The notes beneath the pieces were generated by a model. The model searched no databases and was not told the origin of the DNA. It saw only the letters and a program-made list of their open reading frames with translations. From Epinephelus fuscoguttatus (taxonomy: Eukaryota > Chordata > Actinopteri > Perciformes > Serranidae), in contig NC_064764.1 in NCBI RefSeq assembly GCF_011397635.1, positions 40,786,955 to 40,850,954 on the forward strand: a DNA stretch of 64,000 bases, read 5' to 3'. A program made the translations under genes and the position numbers. Positions within the stretch are counted from its first letter, which is position 1. Every line of letters begins with the position of its first letter. Positions 1 to 11,600 of this stretch are shown in pieces.

Positions 1-1013
1 TGCAGCGACGCTGATCGAAGTTTATATTAACCAGGATTCCTGTAAAAGAATCATCCCTGCTCCACTCCCCCTTCTCTGGCCTCCTTCAAACGACGAATCG
101 TTTCTGGGACACACACAGACTCACTGTCACACACTCCATCATCCCCCCAGTGTATCTCCCATCACTGTGCCCAGTAGCTGCAGAGCTCCCAGTTAGCTTG
201 GCCTCGTTTTTACTCCCGTCTGAGAGGAGAGTGGACGTGGAGGTCTGGAGCCAGAGGCAGCACATCAAAGCACCTAATGGCTGATACTGAGCAGTGAGCT
301 CATTACTAAGATCCGGGCGCGTGCGTGTGTGTGAGAGAGAAATCATGTGGACTCTGAAGAGGTCGTCATGTAGGTATTGATCCTTTTATTGCAAACTGCT
401 CATTGTGTTCGTCACTGTTACAGCTCCGTCCAGTAAACGGCCTCTGAGGTCGTCCAGTTGAAAAAGTCACACCCACACCGGTGTCAGTACACCTCGTTAA
501 ACAATGCAGGTGTTGTGATTAAGCTGCTTGTGTTTTTGCATCTTTGGGGTTTTTAATGTTTCTTTTTTAGCTTATATGTTTTCTATTGATTGGTTTTATT
601 TATGGATGTCAAGATAAAGACACCAAAACATGTTAAGGTTATTTCCAACTTGGTCCCAAGATGTTAGAAGACAAAGAAAACATAAAAAAGCACAAGACGT
701 TCGATATAAAAACTAAACACACAATCCTGAAATTAAAAAACTCTTCACTACAGTTTAAGGAAATAAAGAAAGAACACCTGCATCATACAACAAGGACGAC
801 TGAAATAACAATACCAAGTCCTGTTGAAAGACTTGGTGTGTAGCAGAAGGCTGTCTCACAACATGGCACCAGTGTAGAAAAAGGAACTTCAGGCTACATT
901 TTTCATGATAGAGCTTTGTGATACGGGTTATCCAGACAGCCAATGTTACGGTTAGTCCGTCTTATCCTCGTGAACTCGATATCTCAAGAACATCCTGAGG
1001 GAATTTCCTCAGA
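1..1013. other. RFTN2 intron 1, no gene seen
   Basis: No coding exon or RNA gene recognised. It ends in the left half of a dispersed repeat (from about 943) that a hAT-type element has interrupted. Confidence 0.5.
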
Positions 1014-1850
1014 TTTGCCACCAGGGTTGCAGTGGTGTGAGATTTTCATGGTACGATAACTGTCTTAGAAAATATTGCGGTTTCACGGTGAAGCCTTCTT
1101 GCTACCCCTGTGAGCTCCTGAGCACAGACGCACAGATTCTTTTATTGACTACTGGACAGCACACAACAACAAAATCAGTCCTCGACATGTGCCTGTGGCC
1201 GCCCAGCTCCTCCTGCTCATGTCTCTCAGTCCACTCAGTTTTAAACCAGAAACTCAGGCAGAGTCCCTCTCCTTGGTCTGGGCAGCAGTCCTCTGAGGCC
1301 CAGCACACTGCTGCATGAAAAAGAGACCGATGTAATCAGAACAAAGCAGCAGGAGGTGTGTCAATCAACTCACCTGGCGCTACTCTCATGAGCCATCCCC
1401 CGACGCCTTTCCCCTGCAGCTGACGACAAACCACGCACGCACAGTGTTACAGAATTTATATTATTATCAGTCAGAATGAGCCTTAAAGGAATGAAAATGA
1501 AGGGTTCATTTCGGTTGACCAAACGTTTTTTGACTTTTATTGAAACTTGAAACCATTTTGTTGATGGAACCTTGTGTAAAAAGTCTCCTCTTAGAACATA
1601 AGTAAAAAATAAAGGGGAGATTCAACGTCCAGTTTCCTTTTTTTCAATATCAAAGATGAGCAGATGAACACGGTATGATAACTGTCAACTTTTACATCAC
1701 AGTATAGCCTGAAACTGGTATATCGCTGCAACCCTGTTTGGCACAAACATCCACTTGGACTCAAGGATGAACTGAGTGGCCATTACTCATGTCATATCTC
1801 AGGGACAGAAAGAGAGACATTTGGTCAGATACTGAAATGGTGGCTCATAA
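943..1850 (+). repeat. Dispersed repeat family A, copy 1 (split by an insertion)
   Basis: Left half at 943-1021 (TCCTCGTGAACTCGATATCT then CAAGAAC) and right half at 1737-1850 (GGCACAAACATCCACTTGG). The halves join smoothly when 1022-1736 is removed. Related copies lie at 18504-18830 (+) and 20640-20870 (-). Confidence 0.65.
1022..1736. mobile_element. hAT-type non-autonomous element (715 bp)
   Basis: Ends are CAGGGTTGCAG and its inverse CTGCAACCCTG. They are flanked by TTTGCCAC (1014-1021) and TTTGGCAC (1737-1744), an 8-bp target duplication with one mismatch. An 8-bp duplication with CAGGG termini is typical of hAT. No transposase is recognisable inside. Confidence 0.75.
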
Positions 1851-1864
1851 TCTTGGGTGTCCAC

Positions 1865-3704
1865 AGGGCTTGGGCGATACCCACATACCCTCCTTTTGTA
1901 TAAGTGTGTAACATTCAGGACGCCACAGGTTTTTCCAGACTACTGAAGCTGCTCCTCTTTTGGAACCACCGCGGAGTCGCTAATCATTTCACTTTCAGTC
2001 ATGCTTGTTGTCGCTGTAGGTAACAGTGTAACATCGATATGTCAACAAGTCGAAATATTGTGGGTATCACATTATGAATTTTTCATATCATACCGGTACT
2101 GTCATGAATGAGATGATATGGTACACCCCTAGTGCTGGAATCATAATTTTTAAAACATTACCATACCTGATTCAGCGTCAACATGTTACTGTGCTTAAAT
2201 GCAGCCTCACAGAGCTGCTAGCCAAAATGTTGTCTTATTATGAACATTTTTATGCACATCCTTGATTGGAAAAAAACAAAGTTCCATCTCATCTCAAAGT
2301 TAAATGTCTCTCTCTTATATTAAGACAACAAGAATCCAGTGTTTCCTCCTTCAGCAAATGACTTCCTGTATGAATCCTGAAGCCCGAGGCTGGCAGCCTT
2401 TCTCACAGTCTTCCACTTCCCCACACACGAAACGGTGTCATGCAAAGACTTGAAGTGGACTATGAATGGAATCAAAGATAAGAGGATGATGTGAAGGGTG
2501 CGCAGCGATGGCAGGTCAGGACTAGATGAACAAATGGGATGATACAGAGGGATTTGCGGGTGGAGACATGGCTTAACCTGAGGTGACGTGTATTTATCGC
2601 TGGTTGGATGAACGGAGCTGAAGACGGTTGGAGGAAATGTGGGATGAGTTGCAACCTTCTTCCACTCTGAGAGATAGTGACTGATTTGTTTTGATGTAGT
2701 TTGACCCGCCGACGCATCGATTCACTGTCCTGATTGTAAAAGAGAATCTGCCTGCCAGCACTCCAGGGATGAGTGCAGTTTTCTGTAATCTCTGTTTAAT
2801 CTGGGAATCTAATCACCCACCCTGGATTATTTCAGATTAAAGTCAGTATTTTATTTTATTAAATTTAGAGGAGAGTTGAAGGGCAGGGCAACACTGTACA
2901 GACCTGACAGCCTCGCGCTCTGTGATCGATTAGCTTTGAGTTCAGTTTGTGACTTCAGAGGAGTCTTGATCGCTGTAATGTGGCTAACGAGTTAATGATC
3001 TGAGAGGGTCCCATTAGTGGGTTAAATGCCTTCACTAATCATCTCTAATAATCTCTAATCATCACATGGTTGGATGATTTAAGAGTCAGCTTATTGTTTA
3101 TCTGTCGAGCTGCGACTTCACTGCTCTTGTTGACTCTCTTACACCCCTTTTACACCAAAATGAGTGCAGGTAAACACAGGTAAACCTGCTAAAAATAGGC
3201 CATAGACTCCTTCCCATTGCCAGTAGATGCGAGCAGCTCTGCAGCAGATGAGCACACCTTTCTGTGTGTGTGGGTGTTCTTGGTGTGTCATGTTCAGTGT
3301 CACGGACGGTCTGGAGAACAGGTGAACAGTAGAAAGATGCATGGAGGCTTGGGAAAGCTTTATGGTGGTTACTTCTTTTTATATATCTCTAAGTTATTCA
3401 GTCTGTCTTTTAAACTTAACTAATTTGGATTGATGTCTGAGCGCTGTTTGGGCGGAGATGTACAGTATTTTATCAGCTTGTCATTACAAGAGTAGCATCC
3501 AGTGCCCAGCCTCGCATTTTCCAAGCTATAAAAGATGTGTCCCGGCCCCAGATCTTCTTTTAAAAGGGCTGTAGTAAAGACTGACTTAAGCAAGTTCAAG
3601 TTAAGCTCAAGACTAGGTCCAGTTTGATCTGAGTCAAGACCCAATCCAGAGCAAATTGAGTCCTGTTGAAGACCATAATACAATGCTGATATAGTGACTT
3701 AGGC
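1865..3704. other. RFTN2 intron 1, no gene seen
   Basis: A degenerate MITE-like patch around 2030-2140 (TACCGGTACTG, GGTACACCCCTAG) and otherwise unassigned sequence. Short open frames here have no recognisable domain. Confidence 0.4.
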
Positions 3705-4160
3705 CCCAATAACACAGAAAGTATTTTGCAGGTTGCAACACACGAGGCGCATCACACTGCCTTTTTTTGTTTAAATTGAATGCTACTAGTAAAAAAACAC
3801 TTGCTGCATCTTTTTATTGTTGCCACCCCAACAACCACCCCATCACCTCCTTACCCTAAACGTCTTGTGTAATCAATCTACTGTTTATTATTCTACTTAT
3901 CCTGCAGTACTCAGTGTGTAGCTGCTGCCATGTTGAGGCAGAGGGTGCTGTCTGTAGCTCTGGTTGAGGGTGAGAGGCTGTCAGCAGATAAACAGAGATC
4001 TGTGTGGGTACATGAGACCCTAAAAAAGAGGCTGGATCATGGGGAGTACCACCAGTTGGTCCAGGAGCTTCTCCTCCATCATGGACGTTTACAGGCAGAT
4101 TGTAGGATGACTCAGGGGCAGTTTGACAACCTCAAAAAAACGGAGATGACGTGAGTCGCT
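3705..4160 (+). pseudogene. PIF/Harbinger transposase N-terminal fragment
   Basis: The frame at 3930-4154 encodes RSVWVHETLKKRLDHGEYHQ, then LVQEL and RMTQGQFDNL. This matches the conserved N-terminus of HARBI1-like transposases (W-V-H, EF/EYHxLVxEL, F-RMs-xxFD-L). It stops after about 74 codons, and the DDE core is absent. The left border near 3705 (TTA then GGCCCC) could be a Harbinger end, but no right end was found. Confidence 0.6.
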
Positions 4161-6045
4161 TTTCCACTCTGAGTAGAATTTTAATCAACTTGAGGAGTTC
4201 AGAACACTCCGGCAAAAACACCAGGCACCCAGAGCGCAGAAATGCAAGGCACTTAACAACGCAAAAAACCCTGAGCAAAAAGCTTCAGTTTCATTAAAAA
4301 CTATGAACTTGATCTGTCTTCTAAAAGTTTGCTGTAAGTGAAGTTACTGTTGGAGGACTGAGGCAACAAATGCTGCCCAGAGCCAGCGTTTCTAGCAAAA
4401 TAGGTGCAGTGTGAGAGATCATTCATGGATCATGTCGGTAGAATCCGGCAATGTTCTGTACAGCTGATCCCGAATCAGCATCGTGAGCAGTTTTCAATAG
4501 CAGGGACAGTTTCGAGTTGAACAAGGCACGAGACCAAGACAAGTGCAAGACTTCATTGAAAGGGGATTTTAAGACTCAGGCCGGACCATAGTTAACATTT
4601 TTAGATGCAAATGTGACAGCCAGACCGGGAATCATACGACTCGGAGGCTGATGAAGAGGTTATTTCTATCTGTAACTACAGTTAAACCATATGACATAAA
4701 TGTGGCATCATACGTGCTAAACTTGTCGTTGTGTGCATGTTGTTAGCGTTAGCATTTAGCTCAAAGCACTGCAGCCTCATAGAGCTGCTTGTTTTATTCC
4801 CTCTAGTTTCCTTTGTGTTGCCAGGCAACTTTCTCCTTTTCACACCTTCACTTCCATTCACATCCAGGCTCATAAAATCCATCTTGTAAACCCCGTCTGG
4901 CTCCTTCCTCCCTCGGCTCCGTCACCCCTCTCTGTGCCCTCAGTTGTTGCTCAACTCCTCCTGAGCCCCTGACTCCCCCTCCCACCATCCTGCCAGTTCT
5001 CACCTCTGCTTCTTTTCCCCCCTTTTTTTACCCTCTTTGCCCTTCTTCCTCCTCCTCCTCCTCCTCTTTTCTCCCACATAGCCCTAAACAGAGGCCTCAG
5101 TGTGCGGGTTGAAGGGGCGAGTGGCAGCAGGATGGGAGGGGGGTGTGAGGACTGAAAGCAGGGGAGGAGACGAGCAAAAAGCCTGCAACAAAAGCCTTGG
5201 TTGGAGGTGTGTTTGCATGACATCATGGTCCTCCTGGGAGCCATTATCCGCAGCGTGGTCGCCTGTTTGTGATCCTCCACATTCTGCTGCTGAGCCACGT
5301 TTGACTCAGCTGGAAATGTTTTGTCCACTAAAGGAAGAAAGTTGTCTTAAAAGTTGTCCACTGTGAATCATCAGCTTCACGGCTGCAACATGTCCATGCC
5401 CGTGTAAAACTGAAACAGTGTGGAGTGGGGTTCAAACCCACAGGAATGCCTGTAAACTGTTTGCCGCGGAGGTTTCATTGAGGTTCTGGTGGTCTTTAGT
5501 CTCATAATGGAGGCAGGCAGACAAACCATTGAGAGGCTGCAGCGATCTCAGCTGGTCTCCCCGATCTCTGGGGTGTTTGTTCGTGAGAATGTGGGGGGTT
5601 GTAGTGAGGAATGCACACACACACTCACACACAACTTGAAATGCGTTAAATGGACTGTGTGTGTGTGTGTGTGTGTGTGTGTGAGTGAGTGAGTGAGTGA
5701 GTGAGTGAGTGGGGCACATAGCCAAGCCCCTCTGTGAACAGCCACTCTTTGTGGACACAGGAAGTATGGTGATGGTCACAGGGATTTCCAGCCAGGATTT
5801 TCAAGAAAAACAACACAGACTGAAGCAGCAGCAGCTCCTCACTGACTGTGAGCTCGCCGCACCTCTAAGTGCTGAGGAAAAGAATAATGTGAACAGAAAT
5901 CAGAGATGAGTGGACTCCATGACAAATCCAAAAAACAAAAGAATTAGGAGAGTGTATAATATGATCAGAATTTCATTTTGGTCACACATTTTAAAGGTTA
6001 CAGAGTACTTCACATTTAGATAAGATACACATAGAAATTCAAGTA
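4161..6045. other. RFTN2 intron 1, no gene seen
   Basis: Contains a C/T-rich tract (about 4965-5075) and a compound microsatellite (5656-5711). Open frames across these are low-complexity artefacts. Confidence 0.45.
5656..5711. repeat. Compound microsatellite (TG)n(AGTG)n
   Basis: Fourteen TG units run directly into seven AGTG units without interruption. Confidence 0.95.
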
Positions 6046-6940
6046 CACTGACCACTTTATTAGGTACACCTTGCTGGTACCAGGTTGGACCCCTTTTTTA
6101 ATTCTTGGTGTCACAGACTCAACAAGGTGCTGGAAACATTCCTCAGAGATGTTGGTCCATATTGACATGATGACATCACACAGTTGATCCATGATGAGAA
6201 TCTCCCGTTCCAGCACATCCCAAAGGTGCTCTATTGGACTGAGATCTGGTGACTGTGGAGGCCATTGGAGTACAGTGAACTCATTGTCATGTTTGAGATG
6301 ATGTGAGCTTTGTGACATGGTGCGTTATCCTGCTGGAAGTAGCCATCAGAAGATGGGTACACTGTGGTCATAAAGGGATGGACACGCTCAGCAACAATAC
6401 TCAGGTAGGCTGTGGTGTTTAAACCATGCTCAGTTGGTGCTAAGAAAATCTCCCCCACACCATTACACCACCAGCAGCAGCAGCAGCCTGAAGCGTTGAT
6501 ACAAGGCAGGATGGATCCATGCTTCCATCTGAATGTGGTTTTTCCAATCTTCTATTGTCCAGTTTTGGTGAGAAAACCCGTGTGAATTGTAGCCTCAGTT
6601 TCCTGTTGTTAGCTGACAGGAGTGGCACCTGGTGTGGTCTTCTGCTGCTGTAGCCCATCTGCTTCAAGGTTGGACAAGGTGTTGTTGCTTCAGAGATGCT
6701 CTTCTGCACACCTTGGTTGGAACCAGTGCTTATTTGACTTCCTGTTGCCTTTCTATCATCTTGAACCAGTCTGGCCATTCTCCTCTGACCTCTGGCATCA
6801 ACAAGGCATTTTGGCTCACTGGATATTTTCTCTTTTTGGGACCATCCTCTGTAAACCCTAGAGATGGTTGTGCTGAAAATCCCAGGAAATACTCAGACCA
6901 GCCCGTCTGGCACCAACAACCATGCCACGATGCTTGGTTT
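6046..6940 (-). mobile_element. Tc1-like DNA transposon, copy 1 (5'-truncated, dead)
   Basis: The + strand starts with TA then CACTGACCACTTTATTAGG, the terminal repeat at the 3' end of the element. Minus-strand frames encode Tc1 transposase pieces: MARLVQDDRKATGSQIS, FQQDNAPCHKAHIIS and QWPPQSPDLSPIEHLWDV (last Asp/Glu region). The pieces lie in different frames. The 5' terminal repeat is missing; similarity to copy 2 fades near 6940. Nearly identical over some 770 bp to the copy at 49338-50256, in opposite orientation. Confidence 0.9.
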
Positions 6941-7084
6941 GAACTGTGTATATGTGTGTATATCCCAAAACAATTAACAATTCAAGAAGGTGCATCTCAA
7001 AGAAAGTACAAAAATAAAACAACAAAATATCAACACTACATCAAAAAATAGTTACAGAAGAATCTTCTTCTGGGGAACAAGAAA

Positions 7085-7195
7085 ATTTGTTCTCCCACAA
7101 GAGGCTCTTGCCTTTTGCCAGGCCGCCATTGTAAACAAGAATTTGTTCTTAATGACTTGCCTGGTTAAATAAAGGTTAAATTAAATAAAAATAAA
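7085..7195 (+). repeat. Retroposon 3' tail
   Basis: CCATTGTAAACAAGAATTTG, then TTCTTAATGACTTGCCTGG and TTAAATAAAGGTTAAA. This tail closes many fish LINE/SINE copies. Only the tail is present. Confidence 0.55.
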
Positions 7196-7501
7196 AATTT
7201 TATTGCGTGATAACTAAGACTACATTTAGTGTCACTTCATTCTGAATTCCTGAACTAATCAGAGATGTTGGTGTTAATTAAGACGTCTAGACATTTGAGA
7301 GACTAAATAATTAAGAGACCAATGTTGCAACCCTTCACAGTAATAATTGATTACATAAATAATATCACAGCAGCATGAAGATTAAACTCTTTTTCCTTCC
7401 ATGTGTTTATGTGTGTGTCGGTCTCAGAGCCACACCTTTCATAACGGACTGGAAACCACATCAGACGTCACAGCTGGAGCACTAAAAATATGCACACGGT
7501 T

Positions 7502-7527
7502 TGTGTGTGTGTGTGTGTGTGTGTGTA
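7502..7527. repeat. (TG)n microsatellite
   Basis: Thirteen uninterrupted dinucleotide units. Confidence 0.9.
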
Positions 7528-7969
7528 TTCACTTATATCTGTGTATATATAACCTTTATGTAAGAGTGTGGTGGGTGATGTGGTGTTTCCCTCAACATGC
7601 TGGGGTTGGTGGTGGTTTTTTTTTACGGTCATCATCAGTCTTTGAAGCCCTCAGACACAGCTAGATATTAAAAGTCTCAGACCAGGCTGCAGCAGACATT
7701 CTTAGTTTCCAGATCCGCAACATTTTTATGTTCGTATTGCAAGACGCTTGGTGTAAAAGGGGTGATGGAGACATGTAAATTTCACACGCTGTAGGATTTT
7801 TATCAACAATATATTTGAAAGTACAGTATGTTCAATAAATGGTGCCATATGGTGCGACTTAGTAAAAATCATATCGTCTCTGATGCTGGACTAAAAAACA
7901 TTATATAACTGATATTATGAAATAAATGGTACGCTCCGTCCTGATTATCATCTGCATTCATATTTAGCA

Positions 7970-7972
<3 letters not shown>

Positions 7973-8004
<32 letters not shown>
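7973..8004. repeat. (TG)n microsatellite
   Basis: About sixteen uninterrupted dinucleotide units. Confidence 0.9.
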
Positions 8005-8006
<2 letters not shown>

Positions 8007-8608
8007 TTCCTCTCTCCAGCAGCAGCAGTGGAAAAGTGATGTTTAAGTCATTATACAGGAAGGAAAAGAAAACTTTCCCAGAGAGTGGTGCATGATTCTG
8101 GATGCTGGACAGTGTCCCATGTTTACACTAATACAGACAAATCTGAAAATACATCTTTTTCTCTCTTACCGATGGCACTGCAGCATTTTCCACAGCTGAT
8201 AACTGAGCTCTCTGTGGTGGGCACATCTGAAAACACTGTTGTTGTGTTTTATTGTGAATGGAGTAAATGGTTCCTGATGTACGGGTGCTGTACATTAACT
8301 GGGCTCGGCTTCTTAAATTTGAGCGTTTCCAGCTTTTCTTTTGTAACAGCCAACAGAATATCTTTGTGTTTGGGTTGTTGAGTTGGAGGATGGGGAGGTT
8401 AGAGGGCTAAACACACAGACAGGGCATTAAGAGTTCGCTACAAAAGGGCAGTGAACTCAGAAGCAAACTGAAGCTTTTACATTAATGCATAATGCTGCTG
8501 TTCTTTCCAACTAATCTGCCTGAACTCTGTGTGGCAGTAACCTTTATAACCAGGCTAAAACGCATTTTACTGACTTGTTTCCCTCCGTTCATGTCTCCGT
8601 CCATGCAG

Positions 8609-11600
8609 GCAGTCGCCCCACGGTTCAGTATGTGGCTTCCCTCTCTGAGCTGCCCCAGGCCCTGCAGCCCTACTACACACAAGGCTACGTCCTGGCCGCC
8701 CTGCACCCCATCATCCTGTCTGTGGGCCGAACCCGCTCGCTGCCCTTCAGTTTGCTCTACAGAGCCATCCTGGCCCGTCCCAGACCCAGGTACACAAATC
8801 CTAACCCCTCTTTTAAACCTGAAACGAAGCTTTAATTTAAATACCTGCCCCTTTGAAATGAAATTTTCTTTTTTTCATCATTATAAGTTTAGATACACAT
8901 CTTTAAAACTTGATTTAATCAGCAGCCTCAAAGAAGAACACGAGTCCGGATTGGAGTGGAGCCGTGACATATACAGTTGTATCATCTGTATAAAATGGAC
9001 ATTGACGTATTAATTGGTGTGCAGATTGACTAAAATCCTTTTTAAAAAACTGAATTATTGCTTTTTTTTTTTTTTTTTTAACATTTTACAGCTTTAGAAA
9101 TGTATTAAATACTGGATATGTTTATCTTGTCTGGACTCTAAAATGCTTCTGAAAATCTCTAACGAAGTAAAATGCTGAATACATTCACTTTTACAGGTCT
9201 CTGAAAAGTAAAATATTGGATATTTTCACCTTTCAGGCCTCTAAAGTTCTTAAGTAAAGCTTAAATTAAGTGAAACACTGAATATTTTTCACTTCTGTGG
9301 GACCTTACTGGTAGAAAAGATTTCCGCACACTTACATCTCTGCAGTGTTTCACTTTATTGTTAAGCTTTCGGTCTGTAAGACCTTCTTCAGAGCAAACAT
9401 TGTAGGACTCTGAAAGGTGAAGTATTGAATATTTTCACCTCTAAGGCCTCTGAAATTCTTAAATGAAGCTTAAATTAGGTGAAATACTGAATATTTTCAC
9501 TTTTGTGGGAGCTTGAAATCCTTTAAAAAAGTAAAAATCTGGATTTTAGTGAAATTAAGAATATTTTTTACTTTTTTGTCAGGACTTGTATGAGCTTAAT
9601 ATAAGTAAGAAAAAATACAAAAAATGTTCACCTTTTCGGGACTCTACAATCCCTTAAATATTGCGCACAGGACTTTAAATAAGGACTTCAATAAGTAAAA
9701 TATTAAAAACAGAAAAGCAACAAAAATACAATCCTTAAATAAGTGGAATATAGCACATTTTCATATTTTTAGGTCACCAAATATCCTCAGAATAATTTAA
9801 AAATGTGATAATTTCACCTCTTGAAGCGTCTGAAAATTCTTAAAGTGAAATGCTGGATACTTTCGTCTCTTGAGGGCTGTAAAGTCCTTTAAATAAAAGC
9901 GAAATGTTTATAGTAGCATAAAAGGCAGACTGAAGATGAGCCTGGGTCAAAGTGGAGACATATAAAACTGTATCATCTGCATAGAAAATAATATTGAAAT
10001 ATTAATGAGGAAGAATTATGTCATTTGTGTATAATGTGAATAATAATGGGCTCTGAATACACCCCTGTGGAACCTAAGCTTGGATCATCTTGACTTAACG
10101 GCTGCAGTTTAATTAATGATCGACGGTGTCAAATGCTTTTTACAGGTCAGCAAAGATGACTGTATACAGTCTGCAGCACACGTGCCGTCCCGCTGTGCAC
10201 ACATGTTCACCTCCATACTGTCTAGTAAATAGATGAATGATGAATGAAGTCAGCTGCATATTTAATGCAGAGCTTCAGCAGCAGGTCAGACTGGCGTGCC
10301 TGGAGGAGACAGGAGGATGTTTTGGTTTGACAGGATTTCCATTGGCTAGAAATCCACCCAACAACAGCCCCACGGCAGCCAATGGAGGGGAAGCATCTCT
10401 GATGTTTGAGTGGTTGTGATACTGTTACTGTGATTATAATTTTTATTTCATAAGATGGCAGTAGAGGTGAATTAATCATGTTAATGATGGTGGTCTTATG
10501 CAAACATAAACAAATGAGAAATACTCTGTTCAGTGGTGTAAAGTATTTATCTGAGGCTCTCTGCCCGTCAATCCTTATTTTATTATTATTTTGCTGTGTT
10601 CAGGACTTTTCAGGGCTCAGCGTTCAGGTGAAGTCGGGCTTTATATAAAGGTAGCAACTAGGGATGCATGATAATATCTGCACGTCATTGGAATCAGCCA
10701 ACAGGCTTTTACTTGTTTTGCTCAATGAATGAGTACAACACACATTGAAAAGTAGTTCATGTCTCTGTCTGCTGGTGGGCCGTCACCATAAGAGTGTGCA
10801 GGCATAATATGATTTTAATTCCACAAAGATTAGGTGGAGAAAAAACGCACATATCGATATCGGTTATCAGTTAAATGAGTTGTTACATATCAGTGTTACG
10901 CCCCACCCTTTGGCGTCCCTATGTGACGAACAAAACTCCACCACTGACCCAAAATATCCACGTAAGACACCTTAAAATAAACAAATTCGTGGGATTTGTT
11001 AACAAATGAAACAAGCAAACAAGACCTCTCCCAGGCTGAGAGGCAGCAGGACCAGCAGTCCACACACCAGAGGCCTCTCTCCTCTGCTGCTGGCACAGGA
11101 GCTCTTAAGCACCTCCTCCATGCCAGGTGCACTGCACCACGTTAAGTAATGCAGCACACCTGGGCAGATCTGCAGTGGAGGGAAAAGGGACAGCAGCACA
11201 GATCACATACAGCCATAGCATATCAGATATCAGCAACAAATCTCATATCATGCATCTCTAGTAGTGTCAGACTGTGAGCAGCAGGCGTCCAAGAAGAGCG
11301 ACAAAAGTCACCAACACAGTGCTAAAAAAAAAACGCAAATACACAAAGCACTTCTTCCACTGTCTCTGTGTGACCATTATTTTACGCTCCACACTTTCAT
11401 GTTGAAGCTGCAGCATGTCGTGTCTGACCTGTCGTCACTTCACTTGCCTAAATTGTTGTTTACCCTTTGAGTTAATTGCTCAGACAGTAGGTGGTAGCCG
11501 CCTCCTGCTGAGCCTATAAATGATGGATGTGTTGGCGTCTGCAGCTCTGTGACAATTACAGCTGAACTATGAACCCTCCAGCTGGACACGAAATCCAGAA

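Larger units (their letters stand above)
7200..8608. other. RFTN2 intron 1, no gene seen
   Basis: Unassigned intronic DNA with (TG)n tracts at 7502-7527 and 7973-8004. Short open frames here have no recognisable domain. Confidence 0.45.

Noticed and set aside
1-8608. RFTN2 first exon (MGC acylation motif)
   Set aside because: No plus-strand ATG-Gly-Cys segment with the expected family sequence was found; it is probably upstream of the window.
8492-9013. Open frame of 173 codons on the plus strand
   Set aside because: Overlaps the RFTN2 exon 8609-8789 in another frame. The RFTN2 frame gives the conserved protein.
10896-11132. Minus-strand frame within the inserted 327-bp segment
   Set aside because: Lies wholly inside a putative LTR; no domain and no sign of splicing.
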